From positions 8,581,789 through 8,645,788 of the forward strand of contig QVOM02000115.1 in the NCBI GenBank assembly GCA_003586115.2: a stretch of 64,000 nucleotides of DNA, given 5' to 3'. The position numbers and the translations under genes are program-made. Shown piece after piece: positions 1-11,490 of this stretch. This stretch comes from Salvator merianae (lineage: Eukaryota > Chordata > Lepidosauria > Squamata > Teiidae). The notes beneath the pieces were generated by a model that was given only the letters and a program-made list of their open reading frames with translations, did no database searches and was not told the origin of the DNA. Positions within the stretch are counted from its first letter, which is position 1. Every line of letters starts with the position of its first letter.

Positions 1-1576
1 TCTGCATACTAGGAGTGACCATGGGGTGCTCCAATCACACCCTTCAAAACAAAAAGACGAAACCTCCGTCTTTTCTTCCCAAAGAGCTAGACTTTCAATC
101 ATCAAACTACTGAAGGTCTCTGTGTGGACTGGTAAGGTAGTCTACTCTCAATCAAAGGTGTGTCCGCAAAAATGAACTTTTCGGAAGGTACTAGTGTGGG
201 CAAAGCAGGTGTTACTGTTTTCCCTCTTGGCCATTCTCAACTGTGAGGGTGGAGATGGGAGTGGATTCCCATACTTCTCCCTGCCCCTTCCTTTGTAGAG
301 AAAGGAGGCTCAGTTTTTTTTAAAAAAATTAAATAAAAAGCACGTCTCTGAAACTGCTAGCCCCCCTTTCAACTTTATATACATAAAGTACATATACTTC
401 TTTTTTTCTGGTCATATATATATTAATGCATGTTCGCATGTCTGCATGCTCTCTGCTTTGGAACACCCACCTGCATGGGCTGCATCCTCCTCAGGTTGCC
501 TCCAGCAGGAGGACAGGGCTGTGTTAGCAGTAGGAAGAAGGTGCCGAGAAAAGGAGATTCAGTGTTGCTGTTTTTAAGCATTCTCCCTGCTAGCCCCTCC
601 TTTCAATTTTATTTATATAAAGTACAGATATGTATCTTCTGCTCCTATGTATCTCCACATGTCTGCTTGTTCTCAGCTTTGGGACCCCACCCCCCCACAA
701 GCCAAGGAAAGGAGATTCACTTTTATATAAAAATAATAATAAAGCACTGTCTCTGAGGCCCATGGGCACCTGCTGTTCTCAGCACATTCTTCACTTGGCA
801 CCGAAGCAATTTGGTCAAGGAGGAGCCTGCCTGTAGGAGGTTGGAGGACATGCAGAGATGCTGATGTGTGGAGATACCTATGGGAGTGTGTTGCTTCTGC
901 GTGCTTGGCTGAAAAAGCCCTGATGAGCAATTTTGGAGGCCAGGAAGCAGGGCAGTAGTAGCCCATCCCTCCTGGAACAGATTGCCTAGGGTGGGCCACC
1001 ACAACACAGGATACCCCACATAGTGCCAAAATGGCCAAAGTGCCCAGCAGTACCACCAAAACGCAACTATTCTTCATGTTTTACAGCAGTAGCTGCTTAT
1101 TTCTATAGTACCAGGCAGGGCTCATCATTGGACAGCATTTACATATTTACAAAAATATTGCCTGATGGAGGTTTCTAAAATTTTGCTTTAACTTACTGAG
1201 TTTAATTTAATATTTTAACATTTAAAATTTATTTCTAGACCTGCCTTTCACACAAAGGTCTCAGGGGTGTGTCACCATATTCAATAACCTTTGAATGTTA
1301 TATTTTATGTCTCATTTTATCTTACTCAGATTCACGTTTTTATATTTTTGTTGGTAAGCCATTGATTAATTAATTCTCTGCCCCTTAGAACTGTATGATT
1401 GCACTCTTAAGACAGTTTTTTTGTTGTTTTTTTGCTTTTGTCCTTAGACGAGTTAAAACTATGCCTATTTAATTTGTTACAGACAGGAACTGGTTACAGT
1501 TTTACCAGTTTGAGCATTGTTTTGCCTTTTCTTTGCCTTTCCTCAGCATTTTATGTGTTGCTTTTTCATACTGCAG
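1..1576. other. MPP4 intron sequence, nothing recognised
   Basis: AT-rich non-coding sequence upstream of the first MPP4 exon in the window. No exon, RNA gene or clear mobile element was recognised; the short open frames look like chance. Confidence 0.4.
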
Positions 1577-1618
1577 AAGAGGAAGAATTTAGTGGATCTG
1601 GACAGCAGGTGTTCGTTA
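1577..1618 (+). CDS. MPP4: MPP4 linker/hook exon (42 nt, first in window)
   Basis: Small phase 1-to-1 exon between ctgcag and gtacgt. It encodes (E)[13 protein letters not shown] and joins to GFRRSMRL of the next exon with a threonine at the junction. The result resembles the segment that precedes the FRRS hook motif in MPP3/4/7-type MAGUKs. The exon is short and variable, so it is less certain than the kinase-domain exons. Confidence 0.7.
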
Positions 1619-4600
1619 GTACGTATCTATTTTAAGAGAGCAGAGAAGTGGTGTGCACTATTGTTTGGATGTTAAATCAGCATTTTGTTTTAGTATGTGT
1701 GATGCATTTATTTGGTGCTTCATTCCCAAATATTTACTCATTTTCTTTGTCATTCCTTTCTGGTCTCCCATAAGTCACGTTGCTATTGTATTATGTTTTG
1801 TGGCTTCTCACTGCTAAACCACATGTGCAATTAGTGTCTAGATCTCACCATTCTTGCTTTAGAGTTTTATTTATTATTTAAAATATTTATATACCGTTAA
1901 GTGTTCATTAAAATGCAAGCTTGAAGCGGTGTACAAAGAATCAAAGCAGCTAAAATCATAATACTTATATGAAAACATAATTAAAATCAAGGATGGGAGA
2001 AACAAACCAACATCCAGTCTGAAAAAGCCTGGATAAAAGATGAGTTTTCAATCAGTATGTTAATACTTTGAGTTGCCATCAATAGATATAAAGGGCCACT
2101 TCAGCAAACTCATCAAATCATGCAAATTCATTATAAAGTACCTTGAACATTTTACTATTTTATTATTGTCAGAATATAAAGACCCATAATAATTAAAAGG
2201 GATGCGTGAACATTTATTTATAATATCCTTTGGAAATTCATGCTACATTCTATCTCTTATGTTGCAAGTGTGACAGGGTTTAGTAGTTCCCAATGAATCT
2301 GCAGAATCCTAAGTTTTTAAACCTTGTTTAAAAGATCCTCTTTCACCAAATTATGCATAGTTAAGACCAGGGAGGGCCAGCAAGCTGGAAATGGTGGAGC
2401 ACCGAGTGGGTGGAACAAATTGCAGTAAACTGTGTTCTCATCTACAGCAGATAGGAATGCAGTTTGGGGTGATCAAAGGAGATCAAAGATGCCTCACTGA
2501 TCAGTGCATTGCTGCCTTATCACTCCAGTTTCACCAACCATCAGTTATTACAGATCTTATAAACTGTGGGATTCATTACCAGCTGCTATCATAAAACATC
2601 ACGGGTCTAGGTGTCTCCAGACACAGTTTAAAACTGTGATTTTCCCGGGATTATATTGGGATTGCCATACATGCCCATGCCAATCGCAATAGTCCCAGGA
2701 TAGTCCACTGACAAAGTACAATATAGGTGTTACAGAAAATCCAGCTCTGACACTGGGTTTTCTCTCATTACAAATTACTTATCTTGTCTGTTTTTTCCTT
2801 ATGGAATTGCTGCTCTTGCAAAAATACCTGGATGTAGGAAGTGTGTGAAAGAAACAAAGGGAAGTGGGAGAGTGCTTCCTACATCTAGATACTTTTACAA
2901 GAAGAGCAATTTCATGAGGAAACAGTAGACAAGGTAAGCAATCCAGGTTTGCTCCAGGATTGGGCGGCAAGAGGGAATTGTGGAATCTAAACAAGATCCT
3001 GCAATTTCTTCTCACTGTCTGCAGGCACTCTCTGTTTCATGGAACTGCTACTAATTATTATGGTTATATTCTGCTTCCTGCAAATACCATGCCTCTGATG
3101 ACCATCTGCTGGAGAAAATGTTTCAAAGTGTTATTGCACTGATATACTTCTTATAGGATTTCCTAGTCATTTGTTTTTCAGTTGGGTAGGGATCACTAAT
3201 AAAACAATTTAAAATTCTAAATAATATTTTTTAAAATTTATAATAATATTATTACTACTAAGAGGGCTTAGTAGTTTGATCCAGCAGTAATTGTTTTTGC
3301 AATGTGAAAAAAGGACAAATGTGGAAGAATTTAACTCGGCTGTGATCAGACACAACAAAAAAAAAGCATCTCTGAGGTGGCTCAGAGACGGCTTCAAGGT
3401 GGGATTGTTCACACACCGATCTGCCCTTCCCTTTTTGCATGAACATTCTGTGCTAGAAAAGGTGGATTAGAGAAGTCTTGGGAGCACGAGCGCTACACAC
3501 TGTCTCTATGAGGCGGCTCCAAGTCACCCCTTTTGTTATGTCTGAACACAGCCACAGACAGTGTTGAAAATTCCACTTTTAAGTTTAATATGCAAAGTTT
3601 TTAATTTTTATTGTGAATGAGGCAAAATTCCACCATGTGAACTCAGCCATGTGAAAAAGCAATTATATGATCTGATGTGAGAAATCCCAGAGTTTTATCA
3701 CCTCATTGAAAGCTACAGTGGAACCTTGGTTCACGAACGTTTCCATTTGTAAACAGTTCGGTTCATAAACAATTTTTTTACCCAAAAATTGCCTCTGTTC
3801 ACGTTTAAAGTTTCTGAATACGAACCAAAAGATGTGTGACCCACTGCCCATCTTGAACAAAATTGCTTCTCGAAATTTTTTTCAAGAAAAATGACTTGGT
3901 TGGTGACCAAAGTCTCAGTATTCAAACTTCACGTAAAAATGCTTTATAATGAGTGATTTTTGGGTTCTGGAACGGATTAATCCAATTTACATTCATTCCT
4001 ATGGGGAAAATTGATTTGGTTTGTAAACAAATCGGTTCACAAACAACCTTCCGGAACAGATTAAGTTTGTAAATCGAGGTTCCACTGTAAATCAATAATA
4101 GCGTTAAGAGTCAAACAATCAAGGATATGTATTATAAGCTTCAATAAAAACTACGTCTATATCAGCAAGAGTAATGTTTTCATAATATATCACAAAAATA
4201 AAAGTTATTCATTTATACTCTCCTGTATCAAGCACATCTACAACATAATAGATTTACAGCAAACAGTGCATATCAACCAGATAAACCAAATATGTTGATG
4301 TCCAATATCCAATATGCAAATATTGATTTTTCAACTACTACTGCTGCAGTGTCTTATAATGGATATTGCTAAATGTTCTGTTGCAAGATGCATTTCAAGC
4401 CCTATCATGCGATTTTATTCAATTGCATTTATCAATAATTCAGCAGTGTCAACAACAATATACAAAAAAGGATTAAAATTTCCCAAAGGGAATGCCCTGT
4501 ATTTCAAAGTAACATCTTTCAGAGAATCAAATATAAATGCTAATAGCATTTCAGTGTTTTCTCAGTATCTGTGATAGTCTGAAATAGTTTGATATTGCAT

Positions 4601-7600
4601 TGTGATTGGCTATAATTCAGTAGTAAGTTCCTTTGTAGGGGTGGTTTATTACCTATAAGAGTTACATAAATGGAGTTTCTACTTTATATATGGCATACAT
4701 TTCAATATCTGATACTGCGGATCAGTGATAGGGAACTTATGGCTCTCCAGACTTAGTTGGTTTCCCAACAATCATATTGCCCTGTGACACAATCAGTTGT
4801 TAGGAATGATGGGGAAAACTGCAGACCAAACAAAAACTGACCGTGACTTCTGTGTGACCTTAATGGAGGTCTGGGTGAAATGGAAATAAAATATCAGTCA
4901 ATACTGTAGGATAGCAGTAAACTCATGCTCCTAATACATGCTGTTTGTAAGTCCACAAGGATTATTGAATGTCATGTAGGAAAAGGTGTTAAGTAGGAAC
5001 TTTGGCACAACTTTGTTCCTTCTCAGACTCAGCAAGCTACAAGTTAGGTATCATAATCAGTTTGTTACAGCAGGTTGTAGAAAGAAGAGAGAATCTGAAA
5101 TAACAAATATATTGCTAGCTAACTAGCAAGCTAAATTATCAGCTAAAGCCATCGCTTTTTAAAAATATCTGTCCCACATTGTTTTGTTCAGCTGGTTTCC
5201 GGAGAAGTATGCGCCTGTGCCGTAGGAAATCCCGCAACAGCCACTTACCATGTTATGCCCGTTGTCCTAGTGGCTGCTACAGTGCCGTAGCTGCACCTTA
5301 TGAAGAAGTAGTAAGATACCAGAGACAACCTGGTGATCGGCACAGATTAATTGTGCTAGTAGGTAAGCTGCACTTATGTACTAATGCTCTGCTTTATAAG
5401 TATAACATACGACTGTGATATTTTTGAGCTCAACATAAAGAATGAGCTGGATTTGTTAAAGCCCAATGCATTTCCTGATGGTACTTGAGTCGGACCGTGT
5501 TCCACATTGTTGAAGGGAAATCTCTGTTGGGAAGTACAGTGCCATGGCAAGAAAGAATTTTAGGGGGAGTCTGCAGTTGCTGGTAGACCAGACCATCATA
5601 CATACAAAAAATAATTTACACTGATAATACCATGGGACCCATTAAGCCAATACGACAAGGTGAGCCACCACAGTGGGTTCCCCAGGCCTTCAGAGCTTTC
5701 AGAGGTCCCTTGTGCTGGCTCCAAAGCTGACTCAAACTTCAGAGTTGGCATGGGGGCTGGAATGGAACAGCCCACCCCATTGTGGACACCCTTGTTCCAT
5801 GCCAGCAGCCATTCATCCTAGAAGGGTCTGGTCTACTTGGTCTAATCTACTGAAAGCAAGTGCAGAAAGACTCTTAATCAATAAGTGGGGAGGATCTGTC
5901 GTTTCCTTTGGACTTATAGGGAGAAGGTAAGTCTATGACTACTTTCCTCTCTTTTCAGGAAAGCAGATGCTCTTTGTTTCTGCCATCTAGTAGTATAAAT
6001 CTTTTTAAAAATGCAGTAACTGCGTGGCACAATAAAAATTACTCCTTTTCTCTTCTTTATAAGGCATATTGTTCCAGGAATGTTGGGTTCTCAGCCAGTT
6101 TTGATCTGTCCTTTTCTTGCAAAATTTCTTCAGGTCCTTCAGGTGTTGGAGTGAATGAGCTACGACGGCGGCTTATTGGTATAAACCCTCGGCATTTTCA
6201 AAGCGCTGTGCCACGTAAGTGTCGCTTTGTAATTGTTCACTTAATTCTGAAGGAAGATGGAAAGGTGTGAATCTTGGCTTGTCTTTATTTGCCCTTATTT
6301 ATATATTTGATACTGGCATTAGTCCCTTATGCTGCATGAGAAGGAGCAGACTTACCTTTTGTGCGTGATTTGAAGACTGCTGAGAAGAAAAACTTTGTTG
6401 CCGCTTCTGTAGTGTTTTTTAACTAAGGCTCGTACTCTACTGAGTTCTTTGTTTATGCTAGGAAATTTATGAGCGGGCCAGGATCTCCCAGGGGGAACAA
6501 AGATACACACACCCTTACCTCTGATTTTTCTGCAATGTTTAAGGTAATTTAAGGAATGCAGGAATGTTGCTGTAATGGACAGCCTAATAGATTGCAGAGA
6601 TCATCTAGGAAGGTCCTGCTGTGTGTGCCATGACTTAGTCAATGCTGTCTTGAAACTATCCATAGCAGGGCTTTCTTTGTACCTGCCTTTTGACATAATA
6701 ACCCCTATGACATTTGGGAGGCACATTTTCTTTCATCATTTAGGCACCTATTAAAGCCCTTCCTCTTTATTCAGGTCTTCACTACCTGAATGGTTGTTCT
6801 GTCCTAATTGTTTTTATCCTTGTATTTAAGTACATCTGCGAACTGCTTTGATATTTTGTAAATACAAAGCAGTACCTAAATATGGAAAACAAACCAAACA
6901 AGGACTGGCAGTCAAGTAAACAAGTGCTTATCATATCCTAACTTTGTTCAGCCGGGGTTAACTAGCATCTGCTAAACAGCAGGTCTATGTAATCTTATTT
7001 AGTGAAGGCTGTACAGACTCAGACAGGTTTGTACAGACTGGTATATATGCACAAACAGGTCATTGCTAGAAAAGGTAAGATTGCCTAAGACAATGTGCAG
7101 CAATGAATTATACAGCTTGAGGCTTCACAGAGTCTGCCAAAATGTTTTAACTCTTGCATTTAATTACAGAAGAATAAAAATGTTTATAATTGTGCTATTC
7201 CTCTTACTCATTCTCAACAGATACAACCCGTGCTCAAAAGAGCTATGAAGAGAATGGTCGAGAATATCACTATGTATCAAAGGAAATATTTGAAAACATG
7301 GTGTACAGTCACAGGTAGACCTTGCATTTCTTATTGCTTACTCTTCTTCTCTTACAGTTTGAGATGAATAACTTATTTTATGTGTTAAACCCAGGAAAAC
7401 ATATAACGGGCAGAAGTAGTAGCCTGTATACTATTGGGCAACAGGAAAGGGGCAAGACTTTCATTGGAAACTTTGGTTTGATCTTCCTAAGCCATACTTT
7501 GACAATGGATCAAGATGTGGTTTGGAGAAGTTAAAGCAAGGATTCTAGCCTGATCATTGCCTAGTGTAAGATGATCCTCATCAACCAGACTGCTTTGAAA

Positions 7601-10600
7601 TGTTTTAGACCTACTGTTCTCATTGGCTTCTCCCTGCCTGGCCACAAACTGATTTGGCCAAAGGTGGTGTAAAATGTCAGAGAAAATCTGCGCCCTGAAA
7701 GATGTAGCAGACAAAACAGAAATACGTCTGCAAGATAGTTTTAACATAGTTATTGTTTATGACAGCAGTAGCTTGTTCCTACTTGTGATTGATTTTGTTT
7801 AAATTATAATTTGAATTGTATTGTTGGGCAGCTGACTGTAATAAAAATGTATTTTTATACTATTATCAATGTAAATTATCTTTTGTATGCTGTCAGCCTT
7901 TCAAACTTGGATACTTTGGGCGGCAGGTTACAGATACTCTAAAGGGGCAACTGCAATCCTCTCTTCATCAAAGATGGAGATTTTGTATAGCTTAAAATGC
8001 GGAAATTATAATATCATTAACAAAGTCCTCCAGCAGATTAAAATCAAATTAGGCACAAGTATTTACAAGGTATGCAGTTCAGTTTGCACTCACTCCAAAC
8101 CAACACATTTTTAAGCTTCCCAGAAAAGCATTTTGCCAAACAAATGAAAGTGTTGGAGGGATCTACCCTTGTGTCATGCCAAGCCATTGTCTCCTCTATA
8201 ACTAAGTCAGCAAATCTGGAGAGACAGCAGCCTGGTACAGTGCAAGGGTATATCTCACTAAACCTTCCATTCCCTTCCCATCTCAGTGCATGACTGAGGA
8301 ACTTAGAAATTGCTTGGAGAAGAGTGAACTGAAGTTCTACAAGCACTGGAAGTAGGCACAGCTTACTAGGGTCACCTATCTGTCATGTTTCATATCTGCT
8401 CTATGACATTGTCTGTACGCATAACTTATAACGCCCCAGGTAACTTCCTGCTAAAGTCACAGATGCTTCCTTCTCCTCCTCGGAAAGATGGGAAAATACT
8501 TTCTCCCCTTATCTCCGCTCCGAGTCTACGGAGAGGGGCGGCATACAAATCTAATAATAAATTAAAATTAATCTGTACCTTAAGTAGTTAGTATTATTCT
8601 TTCCCATCTAAATGTATTTTTCAGTGGATAGTTTAAGAGCACAATCCCTAATTAATTCAGCATTCTTATGGTTTCTAGCTGTGTACACTATAATAAACAC
8701 TTCATATTTGATTGGGTCTATTGATTTGTTCATATATAAATTGGTAATAGACTGTTTCTCTTAAAAACTGCACGGTATAGATAGTAAACCATCTCCCTGC
8801 TCCCACCACACTCTCTTTCACTGTGCTCCCTTCCTTTCAGACATTTCCTCCTCTGAAGCTCACATTCGATAGTGCAGTGTGGTGGTGGACTATCATGTAA
8901 AATGGCAGGTTACAGTGATGCAAGATGAGAGGAAGAGAGAAAATATTTGCTCTCCTTTCCAGTGTGCACCAGTTTTAATGTAAATAATAGAGTCCCTCTG
9001 CATTACATGTGATAGGAACAGAAATAGATCAGCTTCCTGTTGCATCCATTCATATTTGTATATCAAGGTCCTCCACATTCTATCACACCATGAAGTTTTA
9101 AAAATGTGATTTCCCTTGGAGTGCTTAGGTCTAGATAAGAGAACTCCAAAGTAGTATTTGACTTAAATAGGCCTTCTCATCTTGCTCTTATTTTCCTCGT
9201 TTTACCACATGTGAAGAATGTTGGAGTATGGAGAGTACAAGGGAAATCTCTATGGCACTAGCATTGATGCTGCACGTGCAGTACTGGATGAAGGGAAGAT
9301 CTGTGTACTGGATTTAGAACCTCAGGTGAGTTTTGAAATGGTCTGCTAGTTTCATGTCATGGACCAAAAATGTGATTCCATCCTTGCAATCTAGTGAAAA
9401 GGTTAAATGAAAATTTCAAACAAGTTTGCTACGGAAAATAAATAAAATACGAAAATGTCAAGACTAATAGTGACTTATATGGGTTTGGTATTTGGTTTAA
9501 TTCCATTGTAGAATGATCATGGAAGTATTACTGGACAATGGTTTTTCTTTTGTTGCAGTAAGCTGCAAACTGTGCTGAAAACAGATTGAATGTTGTTGAG
9601 TTTTGTGGGCTAAAATATACGTATTTTTAAATCAACATGGCTTATAACAAAAACAGAACAGAATAATTGTTCAGTACACTAATTTGTCATTTTTTAATTT
9701 TTTTCAGAGTATTCACTTGGCTCGTACTCATGAATTGAAACCCTATATTATATTTATTAAACCATCAAGCATGAGTTGCATGAAACAGTCTCGGAAAAAT
9801 GCTAGGATTATTACAGACTATTATGTGAACATGAAATTTAAGGTGAGATTGATAGCAGGAAAGAGATTGACACATTTGTAAAATATCTTCCGAATCACAG
9901 CTGCTGTCTTAATTTTGTTTATTCTTAATATGAAAATATATCTGGATTTCTGTTGCAGCTGTAAGGTAGACTACTGTGCCAGTTTTACTGATGGAAGGGA
10001 GACTAGGTAAATAATTACTTCAGACAAGGACTCTGCTGTGAGCATCAGTGACCTATATCTATAATTTTAGTTTTGGATGGGGATCAGTTGAAAGGTACTA
10101 TCAGAGGAAGTTAGTAGAATGGACTTAGGTTGCTCCTACACTGTCTGGACTTTACAAGAAATATATCAGTTTTGATACCTGGAAGGCGAAATTAAAAATG
10201 TTGCTATAGGATTGTTGGTCCAGTACTTTTGAGATCTACAAAACAAAGTTTCAGAATAGAATAGAGAGGCAGGCAGGCAGCCACATCCATTCTCCAGATA
10301 TGAGATATGAGTCTTCCTCCTCCCTATGCCCTTCTGCTAGTCAGTCACCTGCCACTTTTGGCTGCTGAAGCCCCAGAGCTATTGCTTGGGAAATAGAGGG
10401 TATAACCACACAAGGACATCCAGGTTCCCTCCTGTATCATCAAGCAGAAATGCCTAAAGAAATCAGCTTTTCCAGTCAGGAATTGGCAGAGAACAGGGAA
10501 AGAAGAGAATTGAATTGACCTTCTGTGCTCCCTTTTCACTACCTGGCACAGGTGTGTATTGGGGGGAAGGAGCTGGCAGAGAAGCCTAGAGCTGGCATGT

Positions 10601-11216
10601 GTGGTTTCACTGAGCTCCTTTATAAAGTCTATGCAATGCACCAATTTTCCCCAACTCTCAGCCCCCCAAATTTGCACCTCCCTACAGTTATTCTGGAGAG
10701 GCTGTAGCTCAGTGAGGGTTGCTGGTTCAATCCTCACTCTCTTCCCAGAAGTAGACCATAGTAAACCATTTCTGTATCTCTTGCCAAGAAAACTGTGTAG
10801 AGCTGCCCATGGAGGTGTCCATACAGTCACCAGGAGTTGGCCATGACTCGATGGAACCAAACAACAATAGTTATTCTGCTGTAAACAGTTAATGCTGAGC
10901 TGTTTCTAAAAACATTTTTCTTTTTATCAAGAATATGAGAGCAGTCATATGTGTCTTGAATAAACAACCATTCATAAAGAACATTTTCACAGAAGCCTTC
11001 AGCCTCTTATTGTATTCCCTGTAGGAGGAAGATCTTCAGGAGATGGAAGATTCAGCTAAAAAAATGGAAGCTCAGTTTGGGCAGTTCTTTGATTACGCGA
11101 TTATAAACGATAACTTACAGGAAGCCTGTATTCAGCTGCTGTCTGCTGTGCGCCGAGCACAGGATGAGCCTCAGTGGGTTCCAGCTACATGGATATGCTC
11201 AGACAATCAGCCATAA
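1577..11216 (+). CDS. MPP4: MPP4 (membrane palmitoylated protein 4), 3' half of gene, 7 exons
   Basis: MAGUK scaffold protein that, in mammals, is concentrated in the retina, where it organises photoreceptor synaptic membrane complexes. Coding exons seen: 1577-1618, 5192-5362, 6134-6214, 7221-7314, 9217-9325, 9708-9842 and 11025-11216 (stop TAA 11214-11216). All have AG/GT borders and compatible phases. The joined product runs from an acidic linker ([14 protein letters not shown]) through a basic hook segment ([13 protein letters not shown]) into a complete guanylate-kinase-like domain ending [13 protein letters not shown]. The nucleotide-binding loop reads [10 protein letters not shown]: the lysine of the catalytic loop GxxGxGK is replaced, as is usual for MAGUKs, so it should be a protein-binding pseudokinase. 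MPP4 is preferred over MPP3, MPP5 and MPP7 from the recalled wording [28 protein letters not shown] and WVPATWI, and from the neighbours TMEM237 and C2CD6. The L27, PDZ and SH3 exons lie upstream of the window. Confidence 0.92.
1865..2060. repeat. Possible LINE 3'-end fragment
   Basis: Motif pattern of a widespread reptile LINE tail: ttatttaaaatatttatata, then a degenerate 'aagcggtgtacaaa' and 'taaaatcataata' runs. Assigned by pattern recall only. Similar AT-rich tails occur near 49745-49830 and 59660-59760. Confidence 0.35.
2611..3028. mobile_element. ~400-bp inverted-repeat element, copy 1 (family M1)
   Basis: Ends gtgtctccagacac ... tgtctgcaggcac form imperfect terminal inverted repeats. 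Inside is a second inverted repeat (about 2810-2910): tgctcttgcaaaaatacctg against a mirrored copy. The same layout recurs at 26626, 38934, 45793 and 50053. It has no coding capacity, so it is a non-autonomous DNA transposon (MITE-like). Confidence 0.75.
3338..3553. mobile_element. Short MITE with ggctgtgatcagac termini (family M2)
   Basis: 216 bp with ~23-bp terminal inverted repeats: ggctgtgatcagacacaaca at the left, and the complement of tgttatgtctgaacacagcc at the right. The termini resemble those of the elements at 44698-45547 and 52003-52203. Non-coding. Confidence 0.75.
3716..4087. mobile_element. Tc1/mariner-superfamily (Tigger/pogo-like) MITE
   Basis: Termini CAGTGGAACCTTGGTTCACG and the complement of ggttccactg, flanked on both sides by the dinucleotide TA (3714-3715 and 4088-4089), the target duplication of this superfamily. 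The interior carries many gttc/gaac-type motifs and no transposase. Confidence 0.82.
4730..4830. repeat. Dispersed repeat, 'ggctctccagac...ttgg' type
   Basis: A short motif chain (gggaacttatggctctccag, then ttggtttcccaacaatcata) resembles the repeat at 63452-63546. Both look like a common amniote interspersed repeat whose consensus carries gttggactacaactccc. The class is uncertain. Confidence 0.4.
5192..5362 (+). CDS. MPP4: MPP4 exon: hook motif and start of guanylate-kinase-like domain
   Basis: Acceptor ttgttcag and donor gtaagc; phase 1 in, phase 1 out. Encodes [13 protein letters not shown] (basic hook region, a possible 4.1-protein/calmodulin-type binding patch), a cysteine-rich spacer, then [20 protein letters not shown], the typical entry into the MAGUK kinase-like fold. 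Confidence 0.93.
6134..6214 (+). CDS. MPP4: MPP4 exon: degenerate P-loop
   Basis: Acceptor ttcttcag, donor gtaagt. Encodes [20 protein letters not shown] and then FQSAVP. This is the GMP/ATP-binding loop of the kinase fold, lacking the catalytic lysine. Confidence 0.95.
7221..7314 (+). CDS. MPP4: MPP4 exon: GMP-binding subdomain, first part
   Basis: Acceptor ctcaacag, donor gtagac. Encodes [20 protein letters not shown] followed by [10 protein letters not shown], the conserved TTR...G..YHFVS motif of guanylate-kinase-like domains. Phase 1 in, phase 2 out. Confidence 0.95.
8360..8575 (+). repeat. LINE/SINE 3' tail fragment in an MPP4 intron
   Basis: The end gagaggggcggcatacaaat, followed by an ataata-type tail, matches the typical 3' end of a squamate LINE/SINE group by recall. 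The upstream part is too degenerate to classify. Confidence 0.45.
9217..9325 (+). CDS. MPP4: MPP4 exon: GMP-binding subdomain, second part
   Basis: Acceptor atgtgaag, donor gtgagt. Encodes [20 protein letters not shown] then [16 protein letters not shown]. The E-x-G-x-Y-x-G-x-x-Y-G-T motif is characteristic of this fold. Confidence 0.95.
9708..9842 (+). CDS. MPP4: MPP4 exon: kinase-like domain core
   Basis: Acceptor ttttttcag, donor gtgaga; 45 codons, phase 0 at both ends. Encodes the conserved [15 protein letters not shown] segment and [20 protein letters not shown]. Confidence 0.95.
10697..10868 (+). mobile_element. tRNA-derived SINE, + strand
   Basis: The head has a tRNA-like A box (gctgtagctcagtgag) and B box (ggttcaatcc). 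The body has aaaccatttctgtatctctt and gtccatacagtcaccagg, and the tail is gttggccatgactcgatgg ... aacaacaat. Other copies lie at 41343 and (reversed) 43648 and 30751. Confidence 0.8.
11025..11216 (+). CDS. MPP4: MPP4 terminal coding exon
   Basis: Acceptor ccctgtag. Encodes [39 protein letters not shown] and the end [13 protein letters not shown], then TAA. The WVP-x-x-W terminus is the usual end of MPP-family proteins. The last residues after W are lineage-variable. Confidence 0.95.
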   Translation, partial: EEDLQEMEDSAKKMEAQFGQFFDYAIINDNLQEACIQLLSAVRRAQDEPQWVPATWICSDNQP

Positions 11217-11490
11217 TTCTCAAAATTAGACAGTTTCCTAAAGTTACATAGTTCATGCTTTACTGAAGCAATAACCATAATGCTGGGATTGCCAGACAGA
11301 ATAGATCTTTGAGAGGATTAGGTAAAAAGCTCTTGCAAGATGAAATCATAAAGTCTTATGTGACATTCTCGATCATTGTTAGATTCAGTTACATTAATTT
11401 TGTACCAAAACCCAGGATTGTTCCACTGTTATGTCAGAATATATTTTATTTGTTAAAAAAATTAAAAATAAAAGCATCTATTTTGTTTCA
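11217..11490 (+). terminator. MPP4: MPP4 3' UTR and likely polyadenylation signal
   Basis: AT-rich sequence after the MPP4 stop, with AATAAA at about 11467-11472. Cleavage would be expected 10-30 bases later. Inferred from motif and position only. Confidence 0.6.

Noticed and set aside
1..1576. Search for MPP4 SH3 or PDZ exons upstream of the first accepted exon
   Set aside because: No stretch with the right motifs and splice borders was found; those exons probably lie left of the window.
10345..10860. 171-codon - strand frame in an MPP4 intron
   Set aside because: Overlaps the tRNA-derived SINE at 10697-10868 and has no recognisable domain.
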